A stretch of DNA of 64,000 nt from an uncultured Eubacteriales bacterium (GTDB lineage Bacteria > Bacillota > Clostridia > Oscillospirales > Acutalibacteraceae). Each line of letters begins with the position of its first letter. Position 1 is the stretch's first letter. The notes beneath the pieces are model-generated. The model saw only the letters and a list, made by a program, of their open reading frames with translations, was not told where the DNA came from and did no database searches. Made by a program: the position numbers and the translations under genes. Shown here one piece after another: positions 16,714-26,314 of the stretch. The stretch spans positions 248,001-312,000 of the forward strand of contig CAKUUD010000001.1 of the NCBI GenBank assembly GCA_934692675.1, given 5' to 3'.

Positions 16714-18678
16714 ATGTGTAAGAATGAAAAATTTTATGTTACCACTCCTATATATTTTCCTTCGGGTAAACCACATTTAGGTCATGGTTATTGCACAATA
16801 GCCGCTGACGCAGTCGCAAGATTTAAGCGTATGCAAGGCTATGATGTTATGTTTTTGACAGGCACGGATGAGCATGGACAAAAAATAGAAATCAACGCAG
16901 GCAAAGAAAACAAAACTCCAAAAGAGTACGTAGACGGAATAGTCGAGAATTTTAAAGATTTATGGAAAATTTTAAATATCTCCTATGATAAGTACATGAG
17001 GACGACTTATGATTTCCATGAAAAAGCAGTACAGAAAATTTTTAAAAATCTTTATGACAAAGGTCAAATATACAAGGGAAAATACCAGGGCTGGTACTGC
17101 ATTCCTTGTGAGGCTTTTTTTACAGACGCACAACTAAAAGAAGGCAAATGCCCGGATTGCGGTCGCGAGGTTAAATGGTCGGAAGAAGAAGCTTACTTCT
17201 TTAAGCTTTCGGAATATTCCGATAAATTGCTTAAATATTACGAGGAGCATCCACATTTTATTCAGCCTGAAGGCAGAAAAAATGAAATGATTCAGTTCAT
17301 AAAAAGTGGATTGGAAGATTTATGTGTAAGCAGAACTAGCTTTAAATGGGGTATACCTGTTGATTTTGATAAAAACCATGTGGTATATGTGTGGCTTGAC
17401 GCTCTTACAAACTATATAACTGCTCAGGGATATGCCTCTGATGATGATTCTAATTTTAAAAAATATTGGCCTGCCGATGTTCATTTTGTGGGTAAAGAAA
17501 TAATGAGGTTTCATGTTATAATTTGGCCTGCAATACTTATGGCATTAGGTTTGCCGCTCCCAAAACAAGTTTATGGTCATGGCTGGATTGTTTACGGAGA
17601 TGGCAGCAAAATGTCTAAATCCAAAGGAAACGTTGTAGATCCTAAATTGCTTTGCGAAAGATATGGAGTGGACGCTCTAAGATATTTCTTGTTAAGAGAA
17701 TTTTCGTTCGGAAATGATGGAGCTTTCACAAATGAATCACTCATAAAAAGAATAAATTATGATTTGGCAAACGATTTGGGAAACTTGGTTTCTCGTACAG
17801 TAGCAATGGCTGAAAAATATTTTGGCGGCAAACTTCCTGAAGAACAAAAATCAAGTAATTTAGATAATGAAATTGCAATGTTTGCCATGGAAACGGTTAA
17901 AAAGTATGAAAATAAAATGAATTTTTATAAATTTTCTTCTGCTCTGAGTGATGTGTGGCTTATAATTTCAAAGTGCAACAAATATATTGATGAGGTAATG
18001 CCGTGGAAATTAGGAAAACAACCTGAAAAATATAATCGTTTGGCAGCGGTACTCTATACTTTGTGCGAGCTCCTTAGGGTTATTTCTATTTTGATAGCTC
18101 CTTTTATGCCCGATACTTCGAAAAAAATTCAAGATAGCATAGGAGCTACCGAAGAGCAATGCACATGGGAATCAGCCGGAAAATGGGGAGTACTTTCGAA
18201 GAACGTTTCAGTTAAAAAATGTTCGCCGCTTTTCCCGAGAATAGACGTAAATAAAGAAATAGAGGAGTTAAATAAATTAATGGAAGTTCAAAAACAGGAA
18301 GCAGCAGTTAAAAATGCCGCAGAAGATAAAAAGACGCAAGAAGAACCGGAAAATAAATTGATAGGTATAGAAGATTTTGCCAAAGTAAATTTAATAGTGG
18401 CAAAAATTAAAGAATGTGAACCGGTAAAAAAATCGAAGAAACTTTTAAAACTGGTCATAAATGACGGCACAAATGACCGAGTGGTAGTTTCGGGAATTTC
18501 TCAGTATTATTCTCCCGAAGAGCTCATAAATAGAAATATAATACTGGTTTCGAATTTAAAACCTGCTAAATTGTGCGGCGTGGAAAGCAATGGAATGGTT
18601 TTGGCAGCAGAATCACCCGAAGGAAAAGTAAGTGTTATTTTTGTAGACGATTTAATTCCCGGAAGCAATATTAGATAG
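16714..18678 (+). CDS. metG: Methionyl-tRNA synthetase
   Basis: This enzyme charges tRNA-Met. The class I signatures are PHLGHGY (HIGH-like, about residues 20-26) and KMSKS (about 299-303). A zinc knuckle with CxxC pairs (CIPC and CPDC) lies near 128-147. The anticodon-binding helical domain follows, and a C-terminal EMAP-like tRNA-binding domain (about 550-654) contains VSGISQYY and LKPAKLCGVESNGM. The full-length 654 residues match the dimeric bacterial form. Only 11 bases separate it from tatD; the metG-tatD order is common in Firmicutes. Confidence 0.97.
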   Translation: MCKNEKFYVTTPIYFPSGKPHLGHGYCTIAADAVARFKRMQGYDVMFLTGTDEHGQKIEINAGKENKTPKEYVDGIVENFKDLWKILNISYDKYMRTTYDFHEKAVQKIFKNLYDKGQIYKGKYQGWYCIPCEAFFTDAQLKEGKCPDCGREVKWSEEEAYFFKLSEYSDKLLKYYEEHPHFIQPEGRKNEMIQFIKSGLEDLCVSRTSFKWGIPVDFDKNHVVYVWLDALTNYITAQGYASDDDSNFKKYWPADVHFVGKEIMRFHVIIWPAILMALGLPLPKQVYGHGWIVYGDGSKMSKSKGNVVDPKLLCERYGVDALRYFLLREFSFGNDGAFTNESLIKRINYDLANDLGNLVSRTVAMAEKYFGGKLPEEQKSSNLDNEIAMFAMETVKKYENKMNFYKFSSALSDVWLIISKCNKYIDEVMPWKLGKQPEKYNRLAAVLYTLCELLRVISILIAPFMPDTSKKIQDSIGATEEQCTWESAGKWGVLSKNVSVKKCSPLFPRIDVNKEIEELNKLMEVQKQEAAVKNAAEDKKTQEEPENKLIGIEDFAKVNLIVAKIKECEPVKKSKKLLKLVINDGTNDRVVVSGISQYYSPEELINRNIILVSNLKPAKLCGVESNGMVLAAESPEGKVSVIFVDDLIPGSNIR

Positions 18679-18689
18679 CGGAGGTTTTT

Positions 18690-19454
18690 ATGAGTAGTTT
18701 AATATTTGATACTCACGCTCATTACGACGATAAATCTTTTGACGAAGACAGGTCAGAAGTGCTCAAAATGTTGCCCCAAAACAATGTTTTCGCTGTGGTA
18801 AATGCAGGGGCAGATATTGAATCTTCGGTTAAATCTATAGAAATTTCTAAAGAATATGATTACGTGTACGCGTCTGTTGGAATTCACCCGGAAAATATTC
18901 CTGATGAAAAAATTGATTATATAAATATTCTCGAGGATTTACTTAAAAACGAAAAAGTAGTAGCTATTGGAGAAATAGGTCTGGATTATCACTACACCAA
19001 AGATAATAAATCCGATCAAATTGAATTATTCGAAAATCAAATAAGTTTGGCTGTGAATCATAATTTGCCGATAATGGTTCATGATAGAGAAGCTCACGGA
19101 GATACAATGGATTTATTAAAGAAATATACTCCAAAAGGAATAGTTCATTGTTTTTCCGGCAGCGTAGAAATGGCAAAAGAAGTTATAAAACTTGGAATGT
19201 ATATAGGAATAGGCGGGCTGATTACCTTTAAAAATGCAAAAACAGCAGTTAATGTAGTTGAAAACATTCCGCTATCTTCCATAGTGTTGGAAACTGACGC
19301 TCCATACATGACGCCTGTGCCGTTTAGAGGAACCAGGTGCAATTCTTCTTATATTAAATATACAGCTGAAAAAATTGCTGAAATTAAAAATATAAATGTA
19401 GAAGAAGTGCTGAAGATAACAAAAGAAAATGCCCTTAAACTTTTTAATTTATAA
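18690..19454 (+). CDS. tatD: TatD family deoxyribonuclease
   Basis: This is a metal-dependent TIM-barrel nuclease of the TatD family (3'-5' exonuclease/DNA repair). Metal ligands are visible: HAHYDD at the N terminus, the Glu in AIGEIGLDYH (about 92-101), MVHDRE, IVHCFSG and the Asp in LETDAPYMTP. The 254-residue length is standard. The AGCGGAGG site precedes the ATG. It is co-transcribed with metG and ispF. Confidence 0.95.
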   Translation: MSSLIFDTHAHYDDKSFDEDRSEVLKMLPQNNVFAVVNAGADIESSVKSIEISKEYDYVYASVGIHPENIPDEKIDYINILEDLLKNEKVVAIGEIGLDYHYTKDNKSDQIELFENQISLAVNHNLPIMVHDREAHGDTMDLLKKYTPKGIVHCFSGSVEMAKEVIKLGMYIGIGGLITFKNAKTAVNVVENIPLSSIVLETDAPYMTPVPFRGTRCNSSYIKYTAEKIAEIKNINVEEVLKITKENALKLFNL

Positions 19455-19468
19455 ATTAGAGGTAGAAA

Positions 19469-19936
19469 ATGAGAATAGGTCACGGATATGATGTTCATAA
19501 ATTGGTTTCTGACAGAAAACTTATTTTGGGAGGAGTGGAAATTCCTTGCACTCTTGGACTTTTAGGCCATTCAGATGCCGATGTTTTGATTCATGCAATA
19601 ATGGATTCTTTGCTAGGAGCTGCGTGTTTGGGAGATATAGGAATTCATTTTCCTGATAATGATAAAAAGTACAAAGGAATCAGCAGTCTAAAACTTTTGA
19701 AAAATGTGTGCGATATGTTGCGGGAGAAAAATTACGAAATACAAAATATAGATTCCACTATAATCGCTCAAAAGCCCAAATTAAGCCCTTATATTTTTGG
19801 CATGAGAAAAAATATTTCTAATGCTTGCGGAATAGATATCGGAAAAATAAATGTAAAAGCAACCACCGAAGAAGGTCTGGGCTTTACAGGAAATTTAGAG
19901 GGAATATCGGTTCATGCTGTATGTATTATAAAATAG
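19469..19936 (+). CDS. ispF: 2-C-methyl-D-erythritol 2,4-cyclodiphosphate synthase
   Basis: This enzyme cyclises CDP-ME 2-phosphate in the MEP pathway. The family signature is intact: GHGYDVHKL with Asp and His zinc ligands (about 8-10), GHSDADVLIHA with the third His ligand (about 42), DIGIHFPD and the ATTEEGLGFTG motif. Its 155 residues fit the usual trimeric enzyme. It is the last gene of the metG-tatD-ispF unit, followed by a terminator. Confidence 0.97.
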   Translation: MRIGHGYDVHKLVSDRKLILGGVEIPCTLGLLGHSDADVLIHAIMDSLLGAACLGDIGIHFPDNDKKYKGISSLKLLKNVCDMLREKNYEIQNIDSTIIAQKPKLSPYIFGMRKNISNACGIDIGKINVKATTEEGLGFTGNLEGISVHAVCIIK

Positions 19937-19939
19937 CCA

Positions 19940-19975
19940 AAAAAGCACCTGCATAATTTGCGATAGGTGCTTTTT
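19940..19975 (+). terminator. Terminator after ispF
   Basis: Perfect 11-bp stem AAAAAGCACCT (19940-19950) and AGGTGCTTTTT (19965-19975). Confidence 0.85.
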
Positions 19976-20020
19976 GTCATTTTACAGCGTTCTTTCATAT
20001 TATGTGTTATGAAGAAAGGT

Positions 20021-20053
20021 GGTAAGTCCAAGCCTATCCGGACTGCCTTTTTT
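20021..20053 (+). terminator. Second terminator-like hairpin before the desulfurase gene
   Basis: AGTCC (20025-20029) and GGACT (20040-20044), extended by outer GG/CC pairs with a bulge, are followed by seven T residues. It lies 50 bases before the downstream start codon and could be an attenuator or a backup terminator. Confidence 0.4.
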
Positions 20054-20102
20054 CTGAATTAAATAAATGTATTTATTTATGAAAGAACAGGAGGTAAATA
20101 AA

Positions 20103-21239
20103 GTGATATATTTTGATAATTCAGCTACAACATACCCCAAACCTCGTTCAGTGGTATATGCTATTTCGGATGCAATGAAATTTTGTGGAGCAAACCCCGG
20201 AAGAAGTGGACACACTATGTCTAGAATTTCAGGAAAAGAAATTGAAAAGTGTAGAAATGTCGCGTGCGAACTGTTTGGAGCTAAAAATCCTGAAAATGTA
20301 GCGTTTACTTTAAATTGTACAATGGCACTTAATATGGTAATAAAAGGACTTCTTAAACCCGGTGACCACGTGGTAGTATCTTGTCTGGAACACAACGCAG
20401 TCATGAGACCGATAAATAAATTAAAAAAATCAGGTGTTACCTGCAGTGTTGCTAAAGTTTATCCCAACGATAATAATAAAACCGTGGATTCTTTTCGAAA
20501 TGAAATAAATTCTCAAACAAAATTGATAATATGTACCCATGCTTCGAACGTGTGGGGGATAAGACTTCCTATCGAAAGAATTGCAGCATTAGCTCATATA
20601 TACGGGATTCCCATTTTGGTGGATGGTGCGCAGTCGGCCGGATTGTTACCTATAAATATCGAGAAATACGGAATAGATTATTTGTGTCTTGCAGGCCATA
20701 AGGGTTTGTACGGCCCGATGGGTACAGGAATGCTTATTACAGATAAGCACCAAAAATTAGATACTATAATCGAGGGAGGCACAGGCACAGACTCTATGAT
20801 TTTATGCCAGCCTAAAAAAATGCCTCAAAAATTTGAGAGCGGTACTCCTAATTTGTGGGGAATTTGTGGCCTTAGATCAGGCATGGAATTTGTAAAAAAG
20901 AAAGGAATTGAAAATATTTTCAATCACGAGATGGGTTTGATGGAATATTTTTACGACAAATTAAAAAATATTAAATCCGTGAAACTTTATATGCCTAAAC
21001 CCGAAGCACCTAATTTTGTCCCGCTTATAAGTTTTAACATCAAAGGAAAAGTAAGCGACGAAGTGGGTAAATTGCTTGATAAAAACGGCATAGAAGTTCG
21101 AACCGGTTTACACTGTGCTCCGTCTGCCCATGAATTCGCGGGAACTTTAGAAACCGGGGTCATACGAGTAAGTCCATCTATATTCAATACAAAAACAGAA
21201 ATAGATAAATTATTAAAAACACTTGAAGTTTTTGTTTAA
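20103..21239 (+). CDS. Cysteine desulfurase-family PLP enzyme (class V aminotransferase)
   Basis: This class V aminotransferase resembles IscS/SufS-like cysteine desulfurases, which supply sulfur from cysteine. The N terminus has IYFDNSATTYPKP. The PLP-binding Lys is in LAGHKGLYGP (about residue 200), and a Cys-containing LHCAPSAHE motif is near 338, typical of the short desulfurase-related family in Firmicutes. I chose GTG 20103 because AGGAGG lies 8 bases upstream; the longer frame from ATG 20067 has no such site. There is no neighbouring iscU or nifU, so the sulfur acceptor is unknown. Confidence 0.9.
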   Translation: MIYFDNSATTYPKPRSVVYAISDAMKFCGANPGRSGHTMSRISGKEIEKCRNVACELFGAKNPENVAFTLNCTMALNMVIKGLLKPGDHVVVSCLEHNAVMRPINKLKKSGVTCSVAKVYPNDNNKTVDSFRNEINSQTKLIICTHASNVWGIRLPIERIAALAHIYGIPILVDGAQSAGLLPINIEKYGIDYLCLAGHKGLYGPMGTGMLITDKHQKLDTIIEGGTGTDSMILCQPKKMPQKFESGTPNLWGICGLRSGMEFVKKKGIENIFNHEMGLMEYFYDKLKNIKSVKLYMPKPEAPNFVPLISFNIKGKVSDEVGKLLDKNGIEVRTGLHCAPSAHEFAGTLETGVIRVSPSIFNTKTEIDKLLKTLEVFV

Positions 21240-21251
21240 GTATGGTATAAT
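21223..21251 (+). promoter_or_regulatory. Promoter of the exported 274-residue protein
   Basis: TTGAAG (21223-21228), inside the end of the preceding gene, and TATAAT (21246-21251) have 17-base spacing. Confidence 0.65.
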
Positions 21252-21284
21252 ATACTTAAATAAAAGTGATGGAGGATTTACAAT

Positions 21285-22109
21285 ATGAATTCAAAAATAT
21301 TAGCTGCTACTGCTGCAATAACTGCGGGTGTTATTATTTCGAGTGCTTTTATGATTAATAATAATAAAAGTAACGATATCTATTCTCAAATAGTAACTCA
21401 AGATTCTACGATGAAAGATTCCAAGGCGAGCGATATCATAGTAGGAATGATTCCTGAGGCAGGTAATTATATGAACCCTGCTTGTAACAGTATATTTTTG
21501 GTTCCGCCTACTACTGATTATAAAACAGCATATCTGAATGCGGTTTCGTGTTTTGAAAATGTTAATCCTTCGCATGGTAGAGTTCTTGGCAAGTATCACT
21601 GTGTGTATGCTGATGGGCGTATAGATTTCAAAAATGTTGTTAGCTCAACAAGAGTCAAAGATATGACTAATATAGTTGAAGACGCAAGAAAAAAAGACAT
21701 AAGAAAAGTTTCGGTATACGAAGTAGGTTCAAAAGGCTCAAGTGGTTCAGAAGGAAAGTCTGAATACGTATATTTAGATATAAACAAAGAGCTTTTTGAT
21801 AAGAAATCTTCTGTGGATAGTGCTTATGAAAATTCAATTACAACTTTTGGCATTAAGGATCTATATTTATTTGATGTTTATAAATTGGATGGTAACTTAT
21901 CATTACATGCGAATAAAAAAGAATTTTCAAGGTCAGATAAAAATTGCAAGATCGACATAGATATTAAAGTTTGCCCGAATGGAGAAAGAAAATTAGAAGG
22001 CTTAGAAAAGATATATGACGTTAGAAATATAAATTTTGACGTATTTAATCCTGAAGTAGACGTTTATACTCGCTATAAAAGAGTTCCAAAAGGCGGCAAT
22101 GGTAGATAA
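21285..22109 (+). CDS. Exported or membrane-anchored protein of unknown function
   Basis: This 274-residue protein has an N-terminal hydrophobic segment (about residues 5-24) preceded by a Lys, acting as a signal peptide or membrane anchor. The rest is hydrophilic, with no domain I recognise. Two Cys occur around residues 66 and 88, and a Ser/Gly-rich patch lies near 152-160. The ATG follows a GATGGAGG site. It has its own promoter and no close operon partner. The function cannot be inferred. Confidence 0.8.
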   Translation: MNSKILAATAAITAGVIISSAFMINNNKSNDIYSQIVTQDSTMKDSKASDIIVGMIPEAGNYMNPACNSIFLVPPTTDYKTAYLNAVSCFENVNPSHGRVLGKYHCVYADGRIDFKNVVSSTRVKDMTNIVEDARKKDIRKVSVYEVGSKGSSGSEGKSEYVYLDINKELFDKKSSVDSAYENSITTFGIKDLYLFDVYKLDGNLSLHANKKEFSRSDKNCKIDIDIKVCPNGERKLEGLEKIYDVRNINFDVFNPEVDVYTRYKRVPKGGNGR

Positions 22110-22169
22110 ATATTTTTAGAATTATAAAAAATAAATAACTTGAATCTAATTCAAAATATGGTAAAATTA

Positions 22170-22211
22170 TTAAGTGTTGGTTTATTTAGAAATTAAATAG
22201 CCGGCACTTAA
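22170..22211 (+). other. Hairpin in the cdaA leader
   Basis: An 11-bp stem (22170-22180 with 22201-22211, two G-T pairs) has a 20-base loop and lies 36 bases before cdaA. No T run follows, so it is more likely an RNA-stability or regulatory structure than a terminator. Confidence 0.4.
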
Positions 22212-22246
22212 CTCATGTTTACATCACTAACATATGGAGAAAAATT

Positions 22247-23113
22247 ATGGATTATATAAATGGAATATTTATTGCTTTAAAAAGTTTGATTCGCACCTTT
22301 ACGGTATGCGATTTTCTTGATATTGCCATTGTAGCCATTTTGATTTATCATCTTACAAAAATTATAAGGGAATCTCGTGCAGGTCAACTTGTTAAAGGGA
22401 TAATTATAATATTAATCGGGTATTTTATGGCCAGTCAATTTAATCTCAGGATGCTTACTACAATTTTTAATAATTTCTTTCAATTTAGTATATTCGGGCT
22501 TTTGATTGTTTTTCAGCCGGAACTCAGGAGGATACTGGAACAACTTGGAAGAAGCAACTGGTCACTCAGGAACATAAAAAGAGATGAAGACGTTCACACC
22601 AAGACATATAAAAAATTAATTGATGTAGTTACTCAATCTGTGCTCTCATTAAGCGACGAGAGAATGGGCGCACTTATTGTATTTGAAAGAAAAACCAAGC
22701 TTGGGGATATCATTGATACCGGAACGGTAATTAAATCGGTTGCGTCGGTGCCGCTCATATGTAATATATTTTATAATAAAGCGCCCTTGCATGACGGGGC
22801 ATTGATAATAAAAGACGAGATGATTTATGCTGGTGGGTGTATTTTGCCTCTTACAAAAAGTAATAGACTCAGCAAGGACTTGGGTACTCGTCATCGTGCT
22901 GCAGTGGGAATTAGCGAAAATTCGGATGCCGTTGCTGTGGTTGTGTCAGAAGAAACTGGAAAAGTTTCGATTGCTCTCAACGGAAATTTAAAATCTTACG
23001 ACAGTATAGATAAATTCAAAGAAGACCTTAGTGGTATTTTATTAGGTCAAGTTAATAAAGATGGATCTAATCCAATAATAACTTCGTTTAGGAAAGTGAT
23101 GAAAAATGATTAA
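22247..23113 (+). CDS. cdaA: Diadenylate cyclase CdaA
   Basis: This enzyme makes the second messenger cyclic di-AMP from two ATP at the membrane. Three N-terminal membrane segments (within about residues 15-90) precede the DAC domain, which carries the catalytic DGA motif in LHDGALII (about 181-188) and the RHR motif in TRHRAAVG (about 214-221). The 288-residue length is normal. The last eight bases overlap the start of cdaR, its partner. The glmM gene that often completes this operon is missing here. Confidence 0.96.
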   Translation: MDYINGIFIALKSLIRTFTVCDFLDIAIVAILIYHLTKIIRESRAGQLVKGIIIILIGYFMASQFNLRMLTTIFNNFFQFSIFGLLIVFQPELRRILEQLGRSNWSLRNIKRDEDVHTKTYKKLIDVVTQSVLSLSDERMGALIVFERKTKLGDIIDTGTVIKSVASVPLICNIFYNKAPLHDGALIIKDEMIYAGGCILPLTKSNRLSKDLGTRHRAAVGISENSDAVAVVVSEETGKVSIALNGNLKSYDSIDKFKEDLSGILLGQVNKDGSNPIITSFRKVMKND

Positions 23114-24407
23114 GAAAAATATGAAATCATTTACCGGGAAAATGAAAAAAATCACTTTAGGAAAATTATTTTACAATAATAAGTTCGTTATGGTTTTTTC
23201 GGTTATCATGTCTTTTATAGTCTGGATAGTTGTCTCTTCAAGCAAAAGCGAGAGCGTTCCTGTATCTATTTCGGATATACCTGTGGACATAAATTTGTCA
23301 GAAAGCGCAGTCCAAGATGGTTTGAAAATTTTTAGCGGTCAAGATATTACCGCTCGAGTAGATATTTCGGGCAACAGATTAGTCGTTGGACAAGTTACAA
23401 AAAACGATATTCAGATAAGCGCTCCTCAAGCAGCAAGTACCATAATGTCTCCCGGGAATTATACATTAGAACTTTCGGCAAAAAAAGTCGGGTTACTTCA
23501 GGACTATCAAATAGTATCGGCAGTTAAACCATCGGTAGTAACTGTTATGGTTGACCGATATCGTGAAGCGGAATTCAATATTGAACCGGAAATTAATTTT
23601 ACACCAAAGTCAGACTATTTCGTAGGAAATACAATTTTATCATCTCAAAAAGTAAAATTATCAGGACCTGAAACCGAAATCTCCAAGATAAAGAAAGTTA
23701 AAGTAAAAGCTGATATTCCTGGAGAAATAAGCTCCACAGCTACTTTAAAACTGCCCATAATAATGTACGACGCATACGATAAGCCCATAACAAGCGAAAC
23801 AATATCCTGCAGTGTTGATGAAGTTGATGCGAGCGTCCCTGTGTTAATGAAAAAGAAAATAGATATTATTCCTCAATTTGATAACATTCCAACGGGAATA
23901 AATTTAAACAGGGAATACAAAGATATCGTGAAATTAAATCCTTCAACTTTAGAAATAGCAGGCCCCGAAGAAACTGTTAAATCTTTAAGCAGCGTTAAAT
24001 TAGATTCGATAAATTTTAGAGATATCAGTTTGCAAAGTAACAGCTTTAATATGCCTATAAATTTGCCCCAGGGATGCCGAAGCTTAAATAATGAGTATTC
24101 ATCCACTGTTTCTTTGAATTTATCTCAATTTAAAGAAAAAAACTTTAATATAAATCAATTTTCATTTAAGAACGTGCCAGCCGGAAAAGAAGCCAGTGTT
24201 TATAACGGCGAAATAAATGTTACGGTTTTGGGACCTTCTAATAAATTGAATTCTTTAAAAGCATCCGATTTAAGCGCAGAAATAGTTTTCAATCAAGACA
24301 AGGAAATTTCTAATTCAATGGAAATGCCGGTTAAAATAACTATAAAAAATCACAACAGTTTGTGGGTTTATGGTACGTATTATGTCAATGTGAATTTAGA
24401 AAAGTAA
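23106..24407 (+). CDS. cdaR: CdaA regulatory protein CdaR (YbbR-domain)
   Basis: CdaR is a membrane-anchored protein with extracytoplasmic YbbR domains that modulates CdaA activity. One N-terminal membrane segment (about residues 25-45: VMVFSVIMSFIVWIVV) is followed by about four YbbR repeats of roughly 80-90 residues. Each repeat contains a V.V.V or L.G.. beta pattern (for example VKLSGPETEISKIKKV and LEIAGPEETVKSLSSV). The 433-residue length fits. The start overlaps cdaA, indicating translational coupling. Confidence 0.93.
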   Translation: MIKKNMKSFTGKMKKITLGKLFYNNKFVMVFSVIMSFIVWIVVSSSKSESVPVSISDIPVDINLSESAVQDGLKIFSGQDITARVDISGNRLVVGQVTKNDIQISAPQAASTIMSPGNYTLELSAKKVGLLQDYQIVSAVKPSVVTVMVDRYREAEFNIEPEINFTPKSDYFVGNTILSSQKVKLSGPETEISKIKKVKVKADIPGEISSTATLKLPIIMYDAYDKPITSETISCSVDEVDASVPVLMKKKIDIIPQFDNIPTGINLNREYKDIVKLNPSTLEIAGPEETVKSLSSVKLDSINFRDISLQSNSFNMPINLPQGCRSLNNEYSSTVSLNLSQFKEKNFNINQFSFKNVPAGKEASVYNGEINVTVLGPSNKLNSLKASDLSAEIVFNQDKEISNSMEMPVKITIKNHNSLWVYGTYYVNVNLEK

Positions 24408-24440
24408 AATATTATATTTTATAGAAATGGAGAATATTTG

Positions 24441-24833
24441 ATGAACAGAAGCGAATCACGAGAGCAAGCGTTTGTATTTTTATTTGAAAGTACTTTTGGA
24501 TTTCAAACAGCCGAAGAGATAATCGAAAATTCTAAAATAGCAAGGAAAGAAAAAGTGAGTGAATTTTCTCGTAAACTTTTTGAAAATACTTTGGCAAACA
24601 AAGAAAAAATAGATACTTATATAGAAACTCATTCTAAAGATTGGAAAATAGACAGGCTATCAAGGACGACCCTTTCTATTTTGCGCCTTGCTATTTATGA
24701 AATTTTAATATCAGCAGAAACCCCTGTTGGAGTGGCGATAAATGAAGCTGTAGAGCTCGCTAAAAAATACAGCACTCCTCAAGAGGCTGCATACGTAAAT
24801 GGAGTACTGGCAACAGTTAGTAACGGTAAGTAA
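24441..24833 (+). CDS. nusB: Transcription antitermination factor NusB
   Basis: NusB is a small all-helical RNA-binding factor acting with NusE in rRNA antitermination. The sequence has the typical pattern SREQAFVFLFE at the N terminus, DWKIDRLSRTTLSILRLAIYEIL in the core (read as two adjoining helices) and the conserved VAINEAVELAKKY. The 130-residue length is standard. I chose ATG 24441; the preceding TTG is in frame, but the GGAGAAT site fits ATG better. It starts the nusB-xseA-xseB-ispA-dxs unit. Confidence 0.95.
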   Translation: MNRSESREQAFVFLFESTFGFQTAEEIIENSKIARKEKVSEFSRKLFENTLANKEKIDTYIETHSKDWKIDRLSRTTLSILRLAIYEILISAETPVGVAINEAVELAKKYSTPQEAAYVNGVLATVSNGK

Positions 24834-24857
24834 GTTATTTTTAGGAGCTGAATTTTT

Positions 24858-26075
24858 ATGCCAACTTTATCTGTAATAACTGTTTCGCAGATCAATTCCT
24901 ATATAAAAGCAATTTTAGAAACTGACAATAACTTGTCATCGGTATTTGTGGTCGGAGAGATATCTAATTTAAAAAGATATAATTCAGGCGGACATTTATA
25001 TTTTTCGCTTAAAGATGATAAATCCGTATTAAAAGCGGTCATGTTTGCTGGAAATGCTCAGAGATTACCATTTGAACCAATGGATGGTATGAGAGTTATA
25101 GTAGGTGGGCGGGTTTCGTGTTATGAGATTAGCGGTCAGTATCAATTGTATGCGGATACTATCCAACCGGATGGATTGGGTTCGGTCTATTTGGCTTTTG
25201 AACAATTAAAATCTAAACTAATGAACGAAGGGTTATTTAATCAGGAAGCTAAAAAGCCTATCCCTAAGTACCCTTCCAAGATCGGCGTCATAACTTCCGA
25301 AAGTGGAGCTGTTATACACGATATTCAGACTGTTGCAGAAAGACGGTTTCCGATTTGTGAAATTATTCTTTATCCTGTTGAAGTTCAGGGGAAAAATGCA
25401 TCTTCGAAAATAATAGACGGCATAAAGTATTTTAATAATACCGAGAAAGTAGATACTATAATTCTTGGAAGAGGCGGTGGTTCTGTTGAGGATTTGTGGG
25501 CGTTCAATGATGAAAATCTTGCAAGAGAAATTTTTACTTCTGATATACCGATAATTTCGGCCGTAGGTCACGAAACTGATTTTACCATATGCGACTTTGT
25601 TGCCGATATGCGTGCAGCGACGCCCTCTGTGGCAGCAGAGGCTGCATTGCCTGATCAAAGAAGCATTTTAGACAATCTTAATGACTATTCTTTGCGTATG
25701 AAAAACAGCATAAACTCAAAAATCAAATATGCTTTGGACAACGTCTCTGGAATAGAATCTGACCTCAAAAAAAGCACTCCTGCAATCCGCATTGATAATT
25801 ACGATAAAATTTTGAATAATTTAATCGATAGGCTTTCTAAAAGTTTCAAAATTTCAGTTGAAAAATTTCAAAAAGAACATGAACTGTTGTTAACAAGACT
25901 AAATTCAGCTGATGTAAAAGGAATTTTAAATAAAGGATTTTCTTTGATTTTTTCAGAAAATCGAAAAATAAAAAAAGTAGAAGATCTCAAGGAAAATTCG
26001 AAAGTAACTGTGGCTATGTCAGATGGGATAATAGAGTGCGAAATTAAAAATATCAGTAAAATAAAATCTTTATGA
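24858..26075 (+). CDS. xseA: Exodeoxyribonuclease VII large subunit
   Basis: XseA is the catalytic subunit of exonuclease VII, which degrades single-stranded DNA. It has an N-terminal OB-fold (about 5-100, with VVGEISNLK and GHLYFSLKD), then the catalytic domain with ITSESGAVIHD, LGRGGGSVEDLWAFN and SAVGHETDFTICDFVAD, and a C-terminal coiled coil. The 405-residue length is normal for Firmicutes. The AGGAGC site precedes the ATG. The small subunit gene follows 24 bases downstream. Confidence 0.96.
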   Translation: MPTLSVITVSQINSYIKAILETDNNLSSVFVVGEISNLKRYNSGGHLYFSLKDDKSVLKAVMFAGNAQRLPFEPMDGMRVIVGGRVSCYEISGQYQLYADTIQPDGLGSVYLAFEQLKSKLMNEGLFNQEAKKPIPKYPSKIGVITSESGAVIHDIQTVAERRFPICEIILYPVEVQGKNASSKIIDGIKYFNNTEKVDTIILGRGGGSVEDLWAFNDENLAREIFTSDIPIISAVGHETDFTICDFVADMRAATPSVAAEAALPDQRSILDNLNDYSLRMKNSINSKIKYALDNVSGIESDLKKSTPAIRIDNYDKILNNLIDRLSKSFKISVEKFQKEHELLLTRLNSADVKGILNKGFSLIFSENRKIKKVEDLKENSKVTVAMSDGIIECEIKNISKIKSL

Positions 26076-26099
26076 TTGCAAAATTGAAGGTGTGAAATT

Positions 26100-26291
26100 A
26101 TGAAAAAATCCAACGCAAGTTTTGAATCTACTCTAGAAAAGCTTGAAAAAATAGTTGAGCGTTTAGAATCGGGAGAAGAAAATCTGGAGGATTCTATTGC
26201 GCTCTACGAAGAGGGAGTTAACATCAGCAACTACTGCAAAGATATGTTGGAAAACGCTAAACAACGTGTAGAAAAAGTAAATTTAAAATAA
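26100..26291 (+). CDS. xseB: Exodeoxyribonuclease VII small subunit
   Basis: This 63-residue helical-hairpin subunit of exonuclease VII is recognisable by SFESTLEKLEKIVERLESG, the EENLEDSIALYEEG segment and the ending QRVEKV. The GAAGGTGTG site precedes the ATG. Length and position between xseA and ispA are exactly as in other Firmicutes. Confidence 0.94.
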   Translation: MKKSNASFESTLEKLEKIVERLESGEENLEDSIALYEEGVNISNYCKDMLENAKQRVEKVNLK

Positions 26292-26314
26292 AATATAAGA
26301 GGAGCTTTTGACTG

